Shown here piece by piece: positions 1-8,487 of a DNA stretch of 18,206 nucleotides. Position 1 is the stretch's first letter, and the number at the start of each line of letters is the position of its first letter. The stretch spans positions 1 through 18,206 of the forward strand of contig NZ_CALJRY010000170.1 of the NCBI RefSeq assembly GCF_937976295.1, read 5' to 3'. This DNA comes from an uncultured Rothia sp. Its GTDB lineage: Bacteria; Actinomycetota; Actinomycetes; Actinomycetales; Micrococcaceae. A program made the translations under genes and the position numbers. The notes below the pieces were generated by a model that was given only the letters and a program-made list of their open reading frames with translations, made no database searches and was not told the DNA's origin.

Positions 1-1500
<1,500 letters not shown>

Positions 1501-1549
1501 AAAACAGACACCTTTAGATGCGAAAAACTATCGCATCTAAAGGTGTCTG
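1501..1549 (-). terminator. Rho-independent terminator after mazG
   Basis: A perfect 19-bp inverted repeat (1505-1523 pairs with 1531-1549) with a 7-base loop is followed on the minus strand by TTTT (1504-1501). It lies 32 bases past the mazG stop codon, so it ends the giant-gene/mazG transcript before eno. Perfect pairing plus position make this a strong call, although the U-tract is short. Confidence -1.
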
Positions 1550-1581
1550 ATAAATACTCTTCAGCCTACGCGGCCACGAGG

Positions 1582-2286
1582 CTATTGGTTGTACTCAATA
1601 AACTTGCGGGTGTAAGTACGCAGGGCACGTTCCGCATCCAGCCCATTCTGACGCGCGCGGCACACAAGCGAAAAAAGTAGCTCACCGAATTCTTCCTCAC
1701 TATAGGTAAAAGGAAGATCATCGTCCAAGGAGGTAGGCTCCGGCGGAAGCACAATGTCGGCCTTGCGGGCCTTAGCAATCGTCTTCTCCGCTAGGGCCAG
1801 TGCAGGAAGATGAGGGGGAATGCCGTCAAGCGGACCTCGATCGGATTTCTCCGTCTTCTTAAGCTCATCCCAGAAAACCTGTTGTTCGGCGGCGGTCATC
1901 CGAGACTCGTCCGAAGAATCGCTGAAAACATTCGGGTGCCGATCGTGAAGTTTTGCGTCCAGACCCTCGATCACCTGCTCGATCGTAAAGCCGCCCGGTT
2001 CTGCCGCCGCAATATCGGCGTGGAAGAGAACCTGAAGCAGAACATCGCCCAGCTCTTCACGTAAAAGCTGCAGGTTTGTGCCCTCGGGTGCTTCGACAGC
2101 CTCCACAACCTCATAGGATTCCTCAATGAGGTATCGAATGAGGGACTGATGAGTCTGTTCGGCATCCCAGGGGCACCCGTCGGGGGCGCGCAGGGCTGCC
2201 ATCGTCTGCACCAGACGCTCGAAGGCTTTCCCCGCGCGTGCGGCAACTTCAGCTACCGTTTTCTCAGAAACTCTATCTTCATTCAC
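1582..2286 (-). CDS. mazG: MazG nucleoside triphosphate pyrophosphohydrolase
   Basis: MazG hydrolyses (d)NTPs to NMP and pyrophosphate, removing non-canonical or excess nucleotides in the cytoplasm. The 234-aa protein matches the family: GCPWD at 37-41, the metal-binding EE55-56/E59 (LIEESYE) and E78/D81 (EELGD), then RHPNVF at 116-121 and a WDELKKTEK stretch. It is slightly shorter than E. coli MazG (about 263 aa) and has a divergent C-terminal part, as in many actinobacterial homologues. The start is the GTG at 2286; the nearby ATG at 2282 is out of frame. The Shine-Dalgarno GGAG is part of the upstream gene's stop (TAGGAG, stop 2300-2302), leaving 13 bases between genes and suggesting translational coupling. 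mazG next to eno is a common actinobacterial arrangement. Confidence -1.
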   Translation of the reverse strand: MNEDRVSEKTVAEVAARAGKAFERLVQTMAALRAPDGCPWDAEQTHQSLIRYLIEESYEVVEAVEAPEGTNLQLLREELGDVLLQVLFHADIAAAEPGGFTIEQVIEGLDAKLHDRHPNVFSDSSDESRMTAAEQQVFWDELKKTEKSDRGPLDGIPPHLPALALAEKTIAKARKADIVLPPEPTSLDDDLPFTYSEEEFGELLFSLVCRARQNGLDAERALRTYTRKFIEYNQ

Positions 2287-2299
2287 GGGCAGGCTTCTC

Positions 2300-5200
2300 C
2301 TACATGCTCCAGTGAGTCAGAGCATTCGCCATATGCGCCGGAATCTTAGCCCCCAGACGCGGGAACATGCGCAGTTCCTCTACGTAGCGATCGGCCTCAA
2401 GCTGGCGGGGGTACCGTACGAAAGCCTGCTCATTCGAATAATCGAATGCAGACTGCACGGGCACGCCCGGGGTGAAGGTCAGGCTCATGGCGAGTGGCGA
2501 CCCTTCACCTTCGCTGTAGGAATCGGCCTTGAGCGTGGGAATACCCAAATCTTCTTCCGAAACTAACTCGAAGGTTCGTACTTGCTCCCAGAATCCGTTG
2601 CGGCGCACGTGGGTGAGCACATCGTAGTAAGAGCCCACCGAACGCACCCGGATCAACACGGTCGTTGCATCCTTGGCGCTGCCATTCTCGCCGAAAAGAG
2701 CTTCGGTCACCGGTGCCAGATGCTCGATCACCTTGGCGTCGGTGAGTACCAGGTTGCCCTCGGCAAGCGCATCGCCAGCGAGCACGGAGGAATGTGCCTG
2801 ATGCGCGGGGGTATCCGGCTCGGCCTCTGCGGGAGGCAGATCTGCGGATTCGTGCTGCGCGGTCTTACCGTCTACATTTGAGGTTTCAGACTGAGCAGCA
2901 ACAGCGGTTGCAGACTGCCCGGCGAGAGCATCCTGCTTATTCGACGCCGATTCCTGATACTTTGTGGCGGTCGAGCCTGTCAGCGAGTCCTTCTCGACTT
3001 CGGGGACGAGAGCGAGGTCATCCACATGCTTGGGCAGTGCAGAGGAACTGTCGGTACTGGTGGTGCCAGCCTGGGATTCCTTCACCGCAGCCTGAGTTAC
3101 ATTCGCGCTCTGATTCTCCGAGGTGTAACCCGCAGTAGTCTTGGCATCACTCTCAGCCTTGACGGTGCTTTCGGAATCAGCCGCCTTCTGTGAGTCCTCG
3201 CTCGTCTTATCAGCAGCGGACTTCGAGTCGGTACCCGAGGTCTTCACCGCAGCAGAAGTATCCGCAGCGTCTTCCTTCGCGTTCGATGCAGTCTTCTTCG
3301 CTTCGGAGGATGCCACGATAGTCGCCAAAGCCGCCTGCATGCTGTTGAGTTCTTCTTCGTCTTCAGAAGATTTCTCAACCTTGGTTTTCTCTACCTCAGC
3401 TTCGGGGGTGGAGAGATCGGAAGAGTCCTTGGCTACGGATACGCCAGACACCGCCGATTTCTCGGATTTCTCGGAGACAGCACCGGCTTTAGCGCTGTCA
3501 GTCTCGGTCTTGCTCTGCTCAGCAGCTTGAGCATCGTGACGACCGGTGACATTCTGCGGATCTGCGTCGTAATCATATTCGTAGCGCGAATCCTCGCGGT
3601 CGCTCTTCGACGATGACGCGATCCCGGCAGCCGTCACGCCTGCGGCGCCAAGGGTACCTGCAGCGAGCGCGCTTGAACCGCTCTTGGTCGATTCTGCTGT
3701 AGCAGAATCAGACTTTGCAGTATCTGCCTGAGCCTTCGCTGAAACTTCCTGCGCCTTGTCCTGAGCCTCGGAGGACTTCTTCTCGGAATCTACGGTATGT
3801 TCGGATTTCTCAGACTTCTGTGAATCTTGAGTATTGGCTTTGTCGGCATCAGCAGACTTGACGTCCTGGGTGTGGTCGTTAAGATCTTTCACCTTCTGAC
3901 CGGCGTCAGCCTTCTGAGTCTCAGCGGCCTTAGCCTGTTCATCGCTCTTATCCTGAGCGAGCTTTGCCTCAGATTCCTTCTGCGAAGAGGTATCATCGGC
4001 GGAACCAGCCAGCGCTGAGGTCTTCGCGGTCGACGTTTTCTGAGCTGCAGCATCGGTGGATGCGGTGCTCTGGTCGGCGGAGGACTTTGCCGATTCGGTG
4101 CTTTTCGCTGATGAGTCTTTCTGTGAAGCCGAGTCTTTCTCGCTCGTTTCGAGAACGTAATCCGTGGTGTAGCTCGATGCATCGGCGGTGTTCGTGTACG
4201 AAGCCTGTACCGCTACTAGCCCGTTCTCGCTGGGGTTTGCTACCACGAGGGCACGGTTCCACACCCTGCCTGCGTCCTGGGCTCGCACGTAGAGCGAGGC
4301 AATCGATGAGAACCACGCATCGGTCGGAACCACAACACCCTGTTCGACTTCGCTGCCGCGATGGAAAATCCGGTAGTGCATATCGTCGCCCAGCTGACGC
4401 AGTTCGTAGGACACCTTCCCGGAGCCGTATCCGCGCATCGCAGTTACGAGGTCGTGCAGCGGATTCTCGGGGGTGAGAACCTCCGCCTTTTCGTTCCCTT
4501 CAACGGATGCTGCCGCCGCATGCGATGATGCGGTTGCGGCGCCGTTCTGAGAGGCTTTTTCATCGCGCGCAGTTTTTTCAACGTCCTGTTTCTTGGAGTC
4601 TTTATCTGTGGAAGAGTGGGCTGAGACCTCATCTGCCACGGTCTTCTCGTGCTGTACAGCCATCTTCTCGGCAGAGGTCTTCTCAGCCGAAGTTTCGACG
4701 CTGCGATTCTTCTCGGGAGCCAAGGTTTCAGGGTCGTTACGGTCATCAAGATGTTTGGCGGAGCCCGTTGCCCCCGAGCCGACAAATTCGATCTTGTCGG
4801 ATTTCTTCGAAGCCGACGGTGTAGACTCTGCCCCGCTCGTCGCCTGAGCATCAGAGCTAGGTGACTTTTTCTCGTAAACAGAGGCTTTTACATCCGAAGC
4901 AGATTCGGATTCTTGGGGTGTGGACTCAAGCGTAGACTTCGAGTCGGCGTTCGCTGTCTTCTTATCGTTTGAGTTCTTAGACTCAACACCGGGCGCGGGA
5001 ACAAAAGCAGGCTTCTCTTCGGCGTCGGTAGGCACGACTCCTGCGGCAAGTTTCTCCCGTTTACGATCCTCAACGTTCGGGGTCTTGACGTCCACAGATT
5101 CTTTCTCTGCAGAAGAAGACGGGGAGGCAGCCGCATCGGCATGTGAGGATACTGAGGAGGTATTCCCCTCGTGCTCGGTGCCGTATTTCGTCTCGTTAAA

Positions 5201-5890
5201 TTCTTTAAGTGCGTCCTGCACGTTTTGTTTCTGGGAGCCTGCTTCGGTCTGTGCCGACGCGGTACCCGAAACCGACGCTGCGTTCGATGAGGGAACCGCA
5301 GTGGCGGAAGAGTTAGTCTCAAAGGCGTCCGCAGGCATACTCGTTGCGCGGTATTCAGAAATCTGGGGTGCACGTTTCGGGGCAGAAGCGTCGGATGTCT
5401 GGGCTGATTCTTGTGTGAAAGAACCCTTCTGGGCGGCATCTGCGTTCGCAGCCTGTGAGGAAGCGCCCACGGTTTTCTTGCCTTCTGCTGACCCGGAAGT
5501 CTTCGCTTCGCCTGCTGTGGATGCCGAAGGCTCAGCAGAAGAGCCGCTGTGCTGTGCAGACTGTTTCAAAGCATCGACGTTAAGGTCAGAAGTATCTTTG
5601 CTCTTCTGCTCTTCCTGTTGCATGCGAGTGCTCTCAGCCTGCACAAACCGGCGCAGAGAATTCTCCCAACGCTGCTGTTCATTCACACGTTCCGCGAGGG
5701 TACGATCCGATGCCTCTGCATCGGAGTTAGGGAGGGCGGATTTTACGTCGTCAGCCTGTGCTTCTGCCTCAGCCTGGGCGGCTTTCGCCTGCTCTTCCCA
5801 CTTCTTCTTACCGATTCCAAAGAATCCCACAGAGTTCTCCCACTCGTCAGCTGTTCGGCGCCCCGCAATGACGCGGCGCGGTTCGGTCAT
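2300..5890 (-). CDS. Very large Ser/Ala/Lys/Glu/Asp-rich protein of unknown function
   Basis: I do not recognise this 1196-aa protein. Most of it is low-complexity sequence made of Ser, Ala, Lys, Glu, Asp, Thr and Gln, and is probably disordered. Ordered-looking islands stand out: an N-terminal part with GFFGIGKKKW (22-31) and a charged helix around 63-95; a compact stretch at about 472-582 (LHDLVTAM...YTTDYV); and a C-terminal domain at about 1030-1196 with YYDVLTHV, AFDYSNEQAF and LRMFPRLGAKIP. An uncharged Ala/Gly-rich segment at about 738-760 is a weak membrane candidate. There is no signal peptide, lipobox or LPXTG motif. Two starts are credible. The ATG at 5890 has a -10-like TAAACT ending 7 bases upstream, suggesting leaderless translation. 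The GTG at 5830 has GGGAG 6 bases upstream and would give VGFFGIGKKK as N-terminus. The stop overlaps the mazG ribosome binding site. The real reading frame is shown by the ordered domains and coupling to mazG. Function is unknown. Confidence -1.
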   Translation of the reverse strand: MTEPRRVIAGRRTADEWENSVGFFGIGKKKWEEQAKAAQAEAEAQADDVKSALPNSDAEASDRTLAERVNEQQRWENSLRRFVQAESTRMQQEEQKSKDTSDLNVDALKQSAQHSGSSAEPSASTAGEAKTSGSAEGKKTVGASSQAANADAAQKGSFTQESAQTSDASAPKRAPQISEYRATSMPADAFETNSSATAVPSSNAASVSGTASAQTEAGSQKQNVQDALKEFNETKYGTEHEGNTSSVSSHADAAASPSSSAEKESVDVKTPNVEDRKREKLAAGVVPTDAEEKPAFVPAPGVESKNSNDKKTANADSKSTLESTPQESESASDVKASVYEKKSPSSDAQATSGAESTPSASKKSDKIEFVGSGATGSAKHLDDRNDPETLAPEKNRSVETSAEKTSAEKMAVQHEKTVADEVSAHSSTDKDSKKQDVEKTARDEKASQNGAATASSHAAAASVEGNEKAEVLTPENPLHDLVTAMRGYGSGKVSYELRQLGDDMHYRIFHRGSEVEQGVVVPTDAWFSSIASLYVRAQDAGRVWNRALVVANPSENGLVAVQASYTNTADASSYTTDYVLETSEKDSASQKDSSAKSTESAKSSADQSTASTDAAAQKTSTAKTSALAGSADDTSSQKESEAKLAQDKSDEQAKAAETQKADAGQKVKDLNDHTQDVKSADADKANTQDSQKSEKSEHTVDSEKKSSEAQDKAQEVSAKAQADTAKSDSATAESTKSGSSALAAGTLGAAGVTAAGIASSSKSDREDSRYEYDYDADPQNVTGRHDAQAAEQSKTETDSAKAGAVSEKSEKSAVSGVSVAKDSSDLSTPEAEVEKTKVEKSSEDEEELNSMQAALATIVASSEAKKTASNAKEDAADTSAAVKTSGTDSKSAADKTSEDSQKAADSESTVKAESDAKTTAGYTSENQSANVTQAAVKESQAGTTSTDSSSALPKHVDDLALVPEVEKDSLTGSTATKYQESASNKQDALAGQSATAVAAQSETSNVDGKTAQHESADLPPAEAEPDTPAHQAHSSVLAGDALAEGNLVLTDAKVIEHLAPVTEALFGENGSAKDATTVLIRVRSVGSYYDVLTHVRRNGFWEQVRTFELVSEEDLGIPTLKADSYSEGEGSPLAMSLTFTPGVPVQSAFDYSNEQAFVRYPRQLEADRYVEELRMFPRLGAKIPAHMANALTHWSM

Positions 5891-5897
5891 CCCCTAT

Positions 5898-5903
5898 AGT
5901 TTA
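5898..5903 (-). promoter_or_regulatory. Possible -10 (TAAACT), leaderless start of the giant gene
   Basis: On the minus strand TAAACT is followed by 7 bases (ATAGGGG) and then the ATG at 5890. That spacing would put the transcription start at the A of the ATG. The purine run abutting the ATG is too close to work as a Shine-Dalgarno. No good -35 is visible. A similar TAAACT sits before the gntR gene at 17260. Confidence -1.
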
Positions 5904-6203
5904 TCCTGCAAATGTTATTCATGAGTGGGTATGACGCAGGTTTTGACGTTCATGCGCGGCTTAACACCGTTTTTTCTAGGGTAGACATCACTATTTTGGT
6001 TTTTCAGGCGCAACCCCACTCCCCCGGCAGATGCCCGCTATTTCGGCGATGCACCCACACTTGACGCATTCCTCCTGTGACGAAACCCGTTCTTTCATAA
6101 AGTTTTCGTAAAGATTTGGCGGAGACCCCCATAAATATTTCTCGGTGCTGCGTGCTTCGGCGCCAGTGCCCGGAATATCCTCTATTACAGGTTGTCCGTA
6201 ATA
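5904..6203. other. Intergenic gap between giant gene and M20 gene
   Basis: About 300 bases with no convincing gene and no clear terminator for the M20 amidohydrolase gene. A 6-bp AT-rich inverted repeat (tattac/gtaata) just after the M20 stop is too weak to call. The only notable item is a Shine-Dalgarno-like AGGAGG (6071-6076, minus strand) before a tiny ORF, listed separately. Confidence -1.
6004..6069 (-). CDS. Possible 21-aa small ORF with strong ribosome binding site
   Basis: A minus-strand ATG at 6069 opens a 21-codon frame (MRQVWVHRRNSG...WGCA) ending in TGA at 6004. A perfect AGGAGG lies at 6071-6076, but only one base separates it from the ATG. An in-frame GTG at codon 4 has a better gap of 10 bases. 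It lies upstream of the giant gene on the same strand and could be a leader peptide or chance. I recognise no homologue, and confidence is low. Confidence -1.
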   Translation of the reverse strand: MRQVWVHRRNSGHLPGEWGCA

Positions 6204-7454
6204 TTAACGCGCCTCATCCCGCACCGGGTTCGCGGCCTTCGCAGCCTTCGCGAGCTCAAAACGCACGGCACGCAACGCGGTCGCCGCCATCACGCGCACA
6301 CCCACGCCAATCGCCTGCTCATTAGGAGCGTAGTCCCCCTGATGTAAGTCGTAGACAGGATCTTCCGGGGCGCGAGTTCCTAGGCGGAACATCGAGCCTG
6401 GAACCTCCTGCAGAATCCACGCGAAGTCTTCTCCACCCATTGATTGCTCAACCAACACGATGGACTCTTCGCCTAATTCGGCGCGCGCCGCGTTTTCCAA
6501 CATGGTGGTTTCCGCGTCGGTATTGACGACCGGGGGCACGCCGCGGATATGTTCGACCCTTGCCTGTACACCGAAGGGAACCGCGACTTGCTCGATTACC
6601 TCGTCCAGCAGGTTGCCCGCCTGACGCCACACCTCAACATCCAGACATCTCATGGTGCCCGCCAAATAGCCTTCAGCGGGAATAGCGTTCGGGGCAACCC
6701 CGGCGCTCACCTGCCCCCACGCGACCAGCACGCCGGAACGCACATCGGTACGGCGTGTGAGCACGGAAGGAACCTGCACGGCAATCTGACTCATCGCGTA
6801 GATAAGGTCCTCAGTCAGATGCGGTCGAGAGGTATGACCACCGTGACCACTCAGGTGAATCTTAATCGTGTCTGAAGCACTCGTAATCGCCCCGATGCGC
6901 GTGCCAATTTTCCCCAGTTCAACCTTCGGATCGCAATGCAGAGCAAAAGCACGTGGGATATTGCGTAAAAGACCTTGCTCAATCATCTGCACAGCCCCAC
7001 CCGGCAACTGTTCCTCGGCGGGCTGGAACAGGATACGCACGCTACGCCCCAGCGGAGTCTTTTCGTTCAGCTCGTGAAGCGCTAAAGCAACCCCGAGCAT
7101 GACGGTCTGGTGAATATCGTGCCCGCAGGCGTGCATCACCCCGGGTATGGTCGATGAATAAGGCAGATCCGTCTGTTCAACGATGGGAAGCGCATCAATA
7201 TCGGCGCGAAGAGCTAAAGCAAACGGTCCGTTTCCGATATCGACGTAGCAGCCGGTACCTTCGCAAGCGACGGGGTTCATGCCGGCTTCTCGCAGTCGAT
7301 TCATGAGGCGCTCAGTGGTCGCCACCTCACGGAAGGAAAGCTCCGGGTTGGCGTGCACTTCGCGGCGGAACTGCACGAGGGTACCCATCATGCGCTCCAC
7401 CCAGTCGTCGAAGACGGGGGTGGACAAATCGTAGCGAGAATTAGCGAAAACCAT
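6204..7454 (-). CDS. M20 family amidohydrolase/peptidase (hippurate hydrolase-like)
   Basis: A metal-dependent hydrolase of the M20D amidohydrolase type, which cleaves amide bonds of N-acyl amino acids or related conjugates, probably in the cytoplasm since there is no signal peptide. In 416 aa it shows RREVHANPELSF (30-41), ALRADIDALPI (81-91), the metal-binding HACGHDIH (108-115, with C110 and H112), QPAEE (144-148), H173 in LHCDP, the GHGGHTSRPH loop (203-212) and MGGEDFAW near the C-terminus. Length and motif order are normal. The start ATG lacks a Shine-Dalgarno but has TATTCT ending 7 bases upstream, consistent with a leaderless transcript. It stands alone: sdhB ends upstream with a terminator, and the giant gene follows after a 300-base gap. 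The family call is certain; the substrate cannot be read from sequence. Confidence -1.
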   Translation of the reverse strand: MVFANSRYDLSTPVFDDWVERMMGTLVQFRREVHANPELSFREVATTERLMNRLREAGMNPVACEGTGCYVDIGNGPFALALRADIDALPIVEQTDLPYSSTIPGVMHACGHDIHQTVMLGVALALHELNEKTPLGRSVRILFQPAEEQLPGGAVQMIEQGLLRNIPRAFALHCDPKVELGKIGTRIGAITSASDTIKIHLSGHGGHTSRPHLTEDLIYAMSQIAVQVPSVLTRRTDVRSGVLVAWGQVSAGVAPNAIPAEGYLAGTMRCLDVEVWRQAGNLLDEVIEQVAVPFGVQARVEHIRGVPPVVNTDAETTMLENAARAELGEESIVLVEQSMGGEDFAWILQEVPGSMFRLGTRAPEDPVYDLHQGDYAPNEQAIGVGVRVMAATALRAVRFELAKAAKAANPVRDEAR

Positions 7455-7461
7455 ACACAGT

Positions 7462-7467
7462 AGAATA
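7462..7467 (-). promoter_or_regulatory. Possible -10 (TATTCT), leaderless start of M20 gene
   Basis: On the minus strand TATTCT is followed by exactly 7 bases and then the ATG at 7454. The GC-rich upstream sequence contains no clear -35. The same hexamer with the same spacing precedes manC at 11585-11590. Confidence -1.
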
Positions 7468-7626
7468 ACGCCGCCCGCCGGGGTTTACCTACCCGTTCCC
7501 CCTTTCTGACGGCCCTCGAGAATATCTATGACTTTATGACAGATTGTGAAGAGTAATCCTGCCCGCCGAAGCACCAAAAATGCGCTATCACACGATTAAA
7601 AGCCGCTTCCTTTTCTGTTAAACAAC

Positions 7627-7659
7627 TCAAGCCGCCACCCGGTGTGGGTGACGGCTTGA
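7627..7659 (-). terminator. Terminator of the sdhCDAB operon
   Basis: A 14-bp inverted repeat (7627-7640 with 7646-7659) with one G-T wobble and a 5-base loop lies 38 bases past the sdhB stop. On the minus strand it is followed by GTTGTTT, a moderately U-rich tail. Position and stem strength support a transcription terminator. Confidence -1.
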
Positions 7660-7697
7660 ATCGTCAATGCTGTATCAGCTGATACCGTGCGCTCCGA

Positions 7698-8486
7698 TTA
7701 GAGCGAGCGGCTCAGGATTGCCTGCTTCACCTCGGCAATAGCCTTGGTGATCTGGATGCCACGGGGGCAAGCCTCGGTGCAGTTGAAGGTGGTACGGCAA
7801 CGCCATACGCCTTCCTTGTCATTGAGGATCTCCAGACGCAGGTCGCCTGCATCATCGCGCGAGTCGAAGATGAAGCGGTGTGCGTTCACGATAGCGGAGG
7901 GGCCGAAGTACTGACCGTCGGTCCAGAAGACCGGGCAGGACGAGGTACATGCTGCACAGAGGATGCACTTGGTGGTGTCATCGAAACGTGCACGGTCCTC
8001 GATGGTCTGCAGGCGCTCACGCTCAGGCTCGTTCGAGTCGTTGATGAAGAACGGCATGATTTCGCGGTATGCCTGGAAGAAGGGCTCCATGTCAACGATG
8101 AGGTCCTTTTCGCAGGGCAGACCCTTGATGGGCTCAACGGTAATCGGCTTGGACAGGTCAAGGTCCTTCAGCAGGGTCTTGCAAGCCAGGCGGTTACGGC
8201 CGTTGATGCGCATTGCGTCCGAACCGCAGATGCCGTGTGCGCAGGAGCGGCGGAAGGAGACGGAACCGTCTACTTCCCACTTGATCTTGTGCAGAGCATC
8301 GAGCACGCGGTCGGTGCGGTACATGGTCAGCGGGAATTCATCCCAGTATGCCTCGGAGGAAACTTCCGGGTTGTAGCGACGAATCTTGATGACCACATCG
8401 TAGGTGGGGATGGAGTCGGAGTCGCCGCCGGTCATACCCTCAAACAGCTTGACGGATTCCGGTTCGGGGAGTTCGTTTTCAGCCAT
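7698..8486 (-). CDS. sdhB: Succinate dehydrogenase iron-sulfur subunit SdhB
   Basis: SdhB carries electrons from FAD in SdhA to the quinone site through three iron-sulfur clusters, on the cytoplasmic face of the membrane. The 262-aa protein has the [2Fe-2S] ligands C82, C87, D90 and C102. The Asp in place of a third Cys also occurs in E. coli SdhB. It has CILCAAC (C174, C177, C180, with C240) for [4Fe-4S], and C184, C230 and C236 for [3Fe-4S]. The ATG at 8486 was chosen because it gives a normal N-terminus and lies one base past the sdhA stop (8488-8490); a longer in-frame extension to 8528 would lie inside sdhA. AAGGAG within the last sdhA codons is a plausible ribosome binding site. It is the last gene of the sdh operon. 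Identity is certain. Confidence -1.
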   Translation of the reverse strand: MAENELPEPESVKLFEGMTGGDSDSIPTYDVVIKIRRYNPEVSSEAYWDEFPLTMYRTDRVLDALHKIKWEVDGSVSFRRSCAHGICGSDAMRINGRNRLACKTLLKDLDLSKPITVEPIKGLPCEKDLIVDMEPFFQAYREIMPFFINDSNEPERERLQTIEDRARFDDTTKCILCAACTSSCPVFWTDGQYFGPSAIVNAHRFIFDSRDDAGDLRLEILNDKEGVWRCRTTFNCTEACPRGIQITKAIAEVKQAILSRSL

Positions 8487-8487
8487 T

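Noticed and set aside
4920..5924. Plus-strand 334-codon open frame opposite the giant gene
   Set aside because: It is Ser/Ala/Phe/Cys-rich antisense of low-complexity coding sequence, with no ribosome binding site and no recognisable domain; a shadow of the minus-strand gene.
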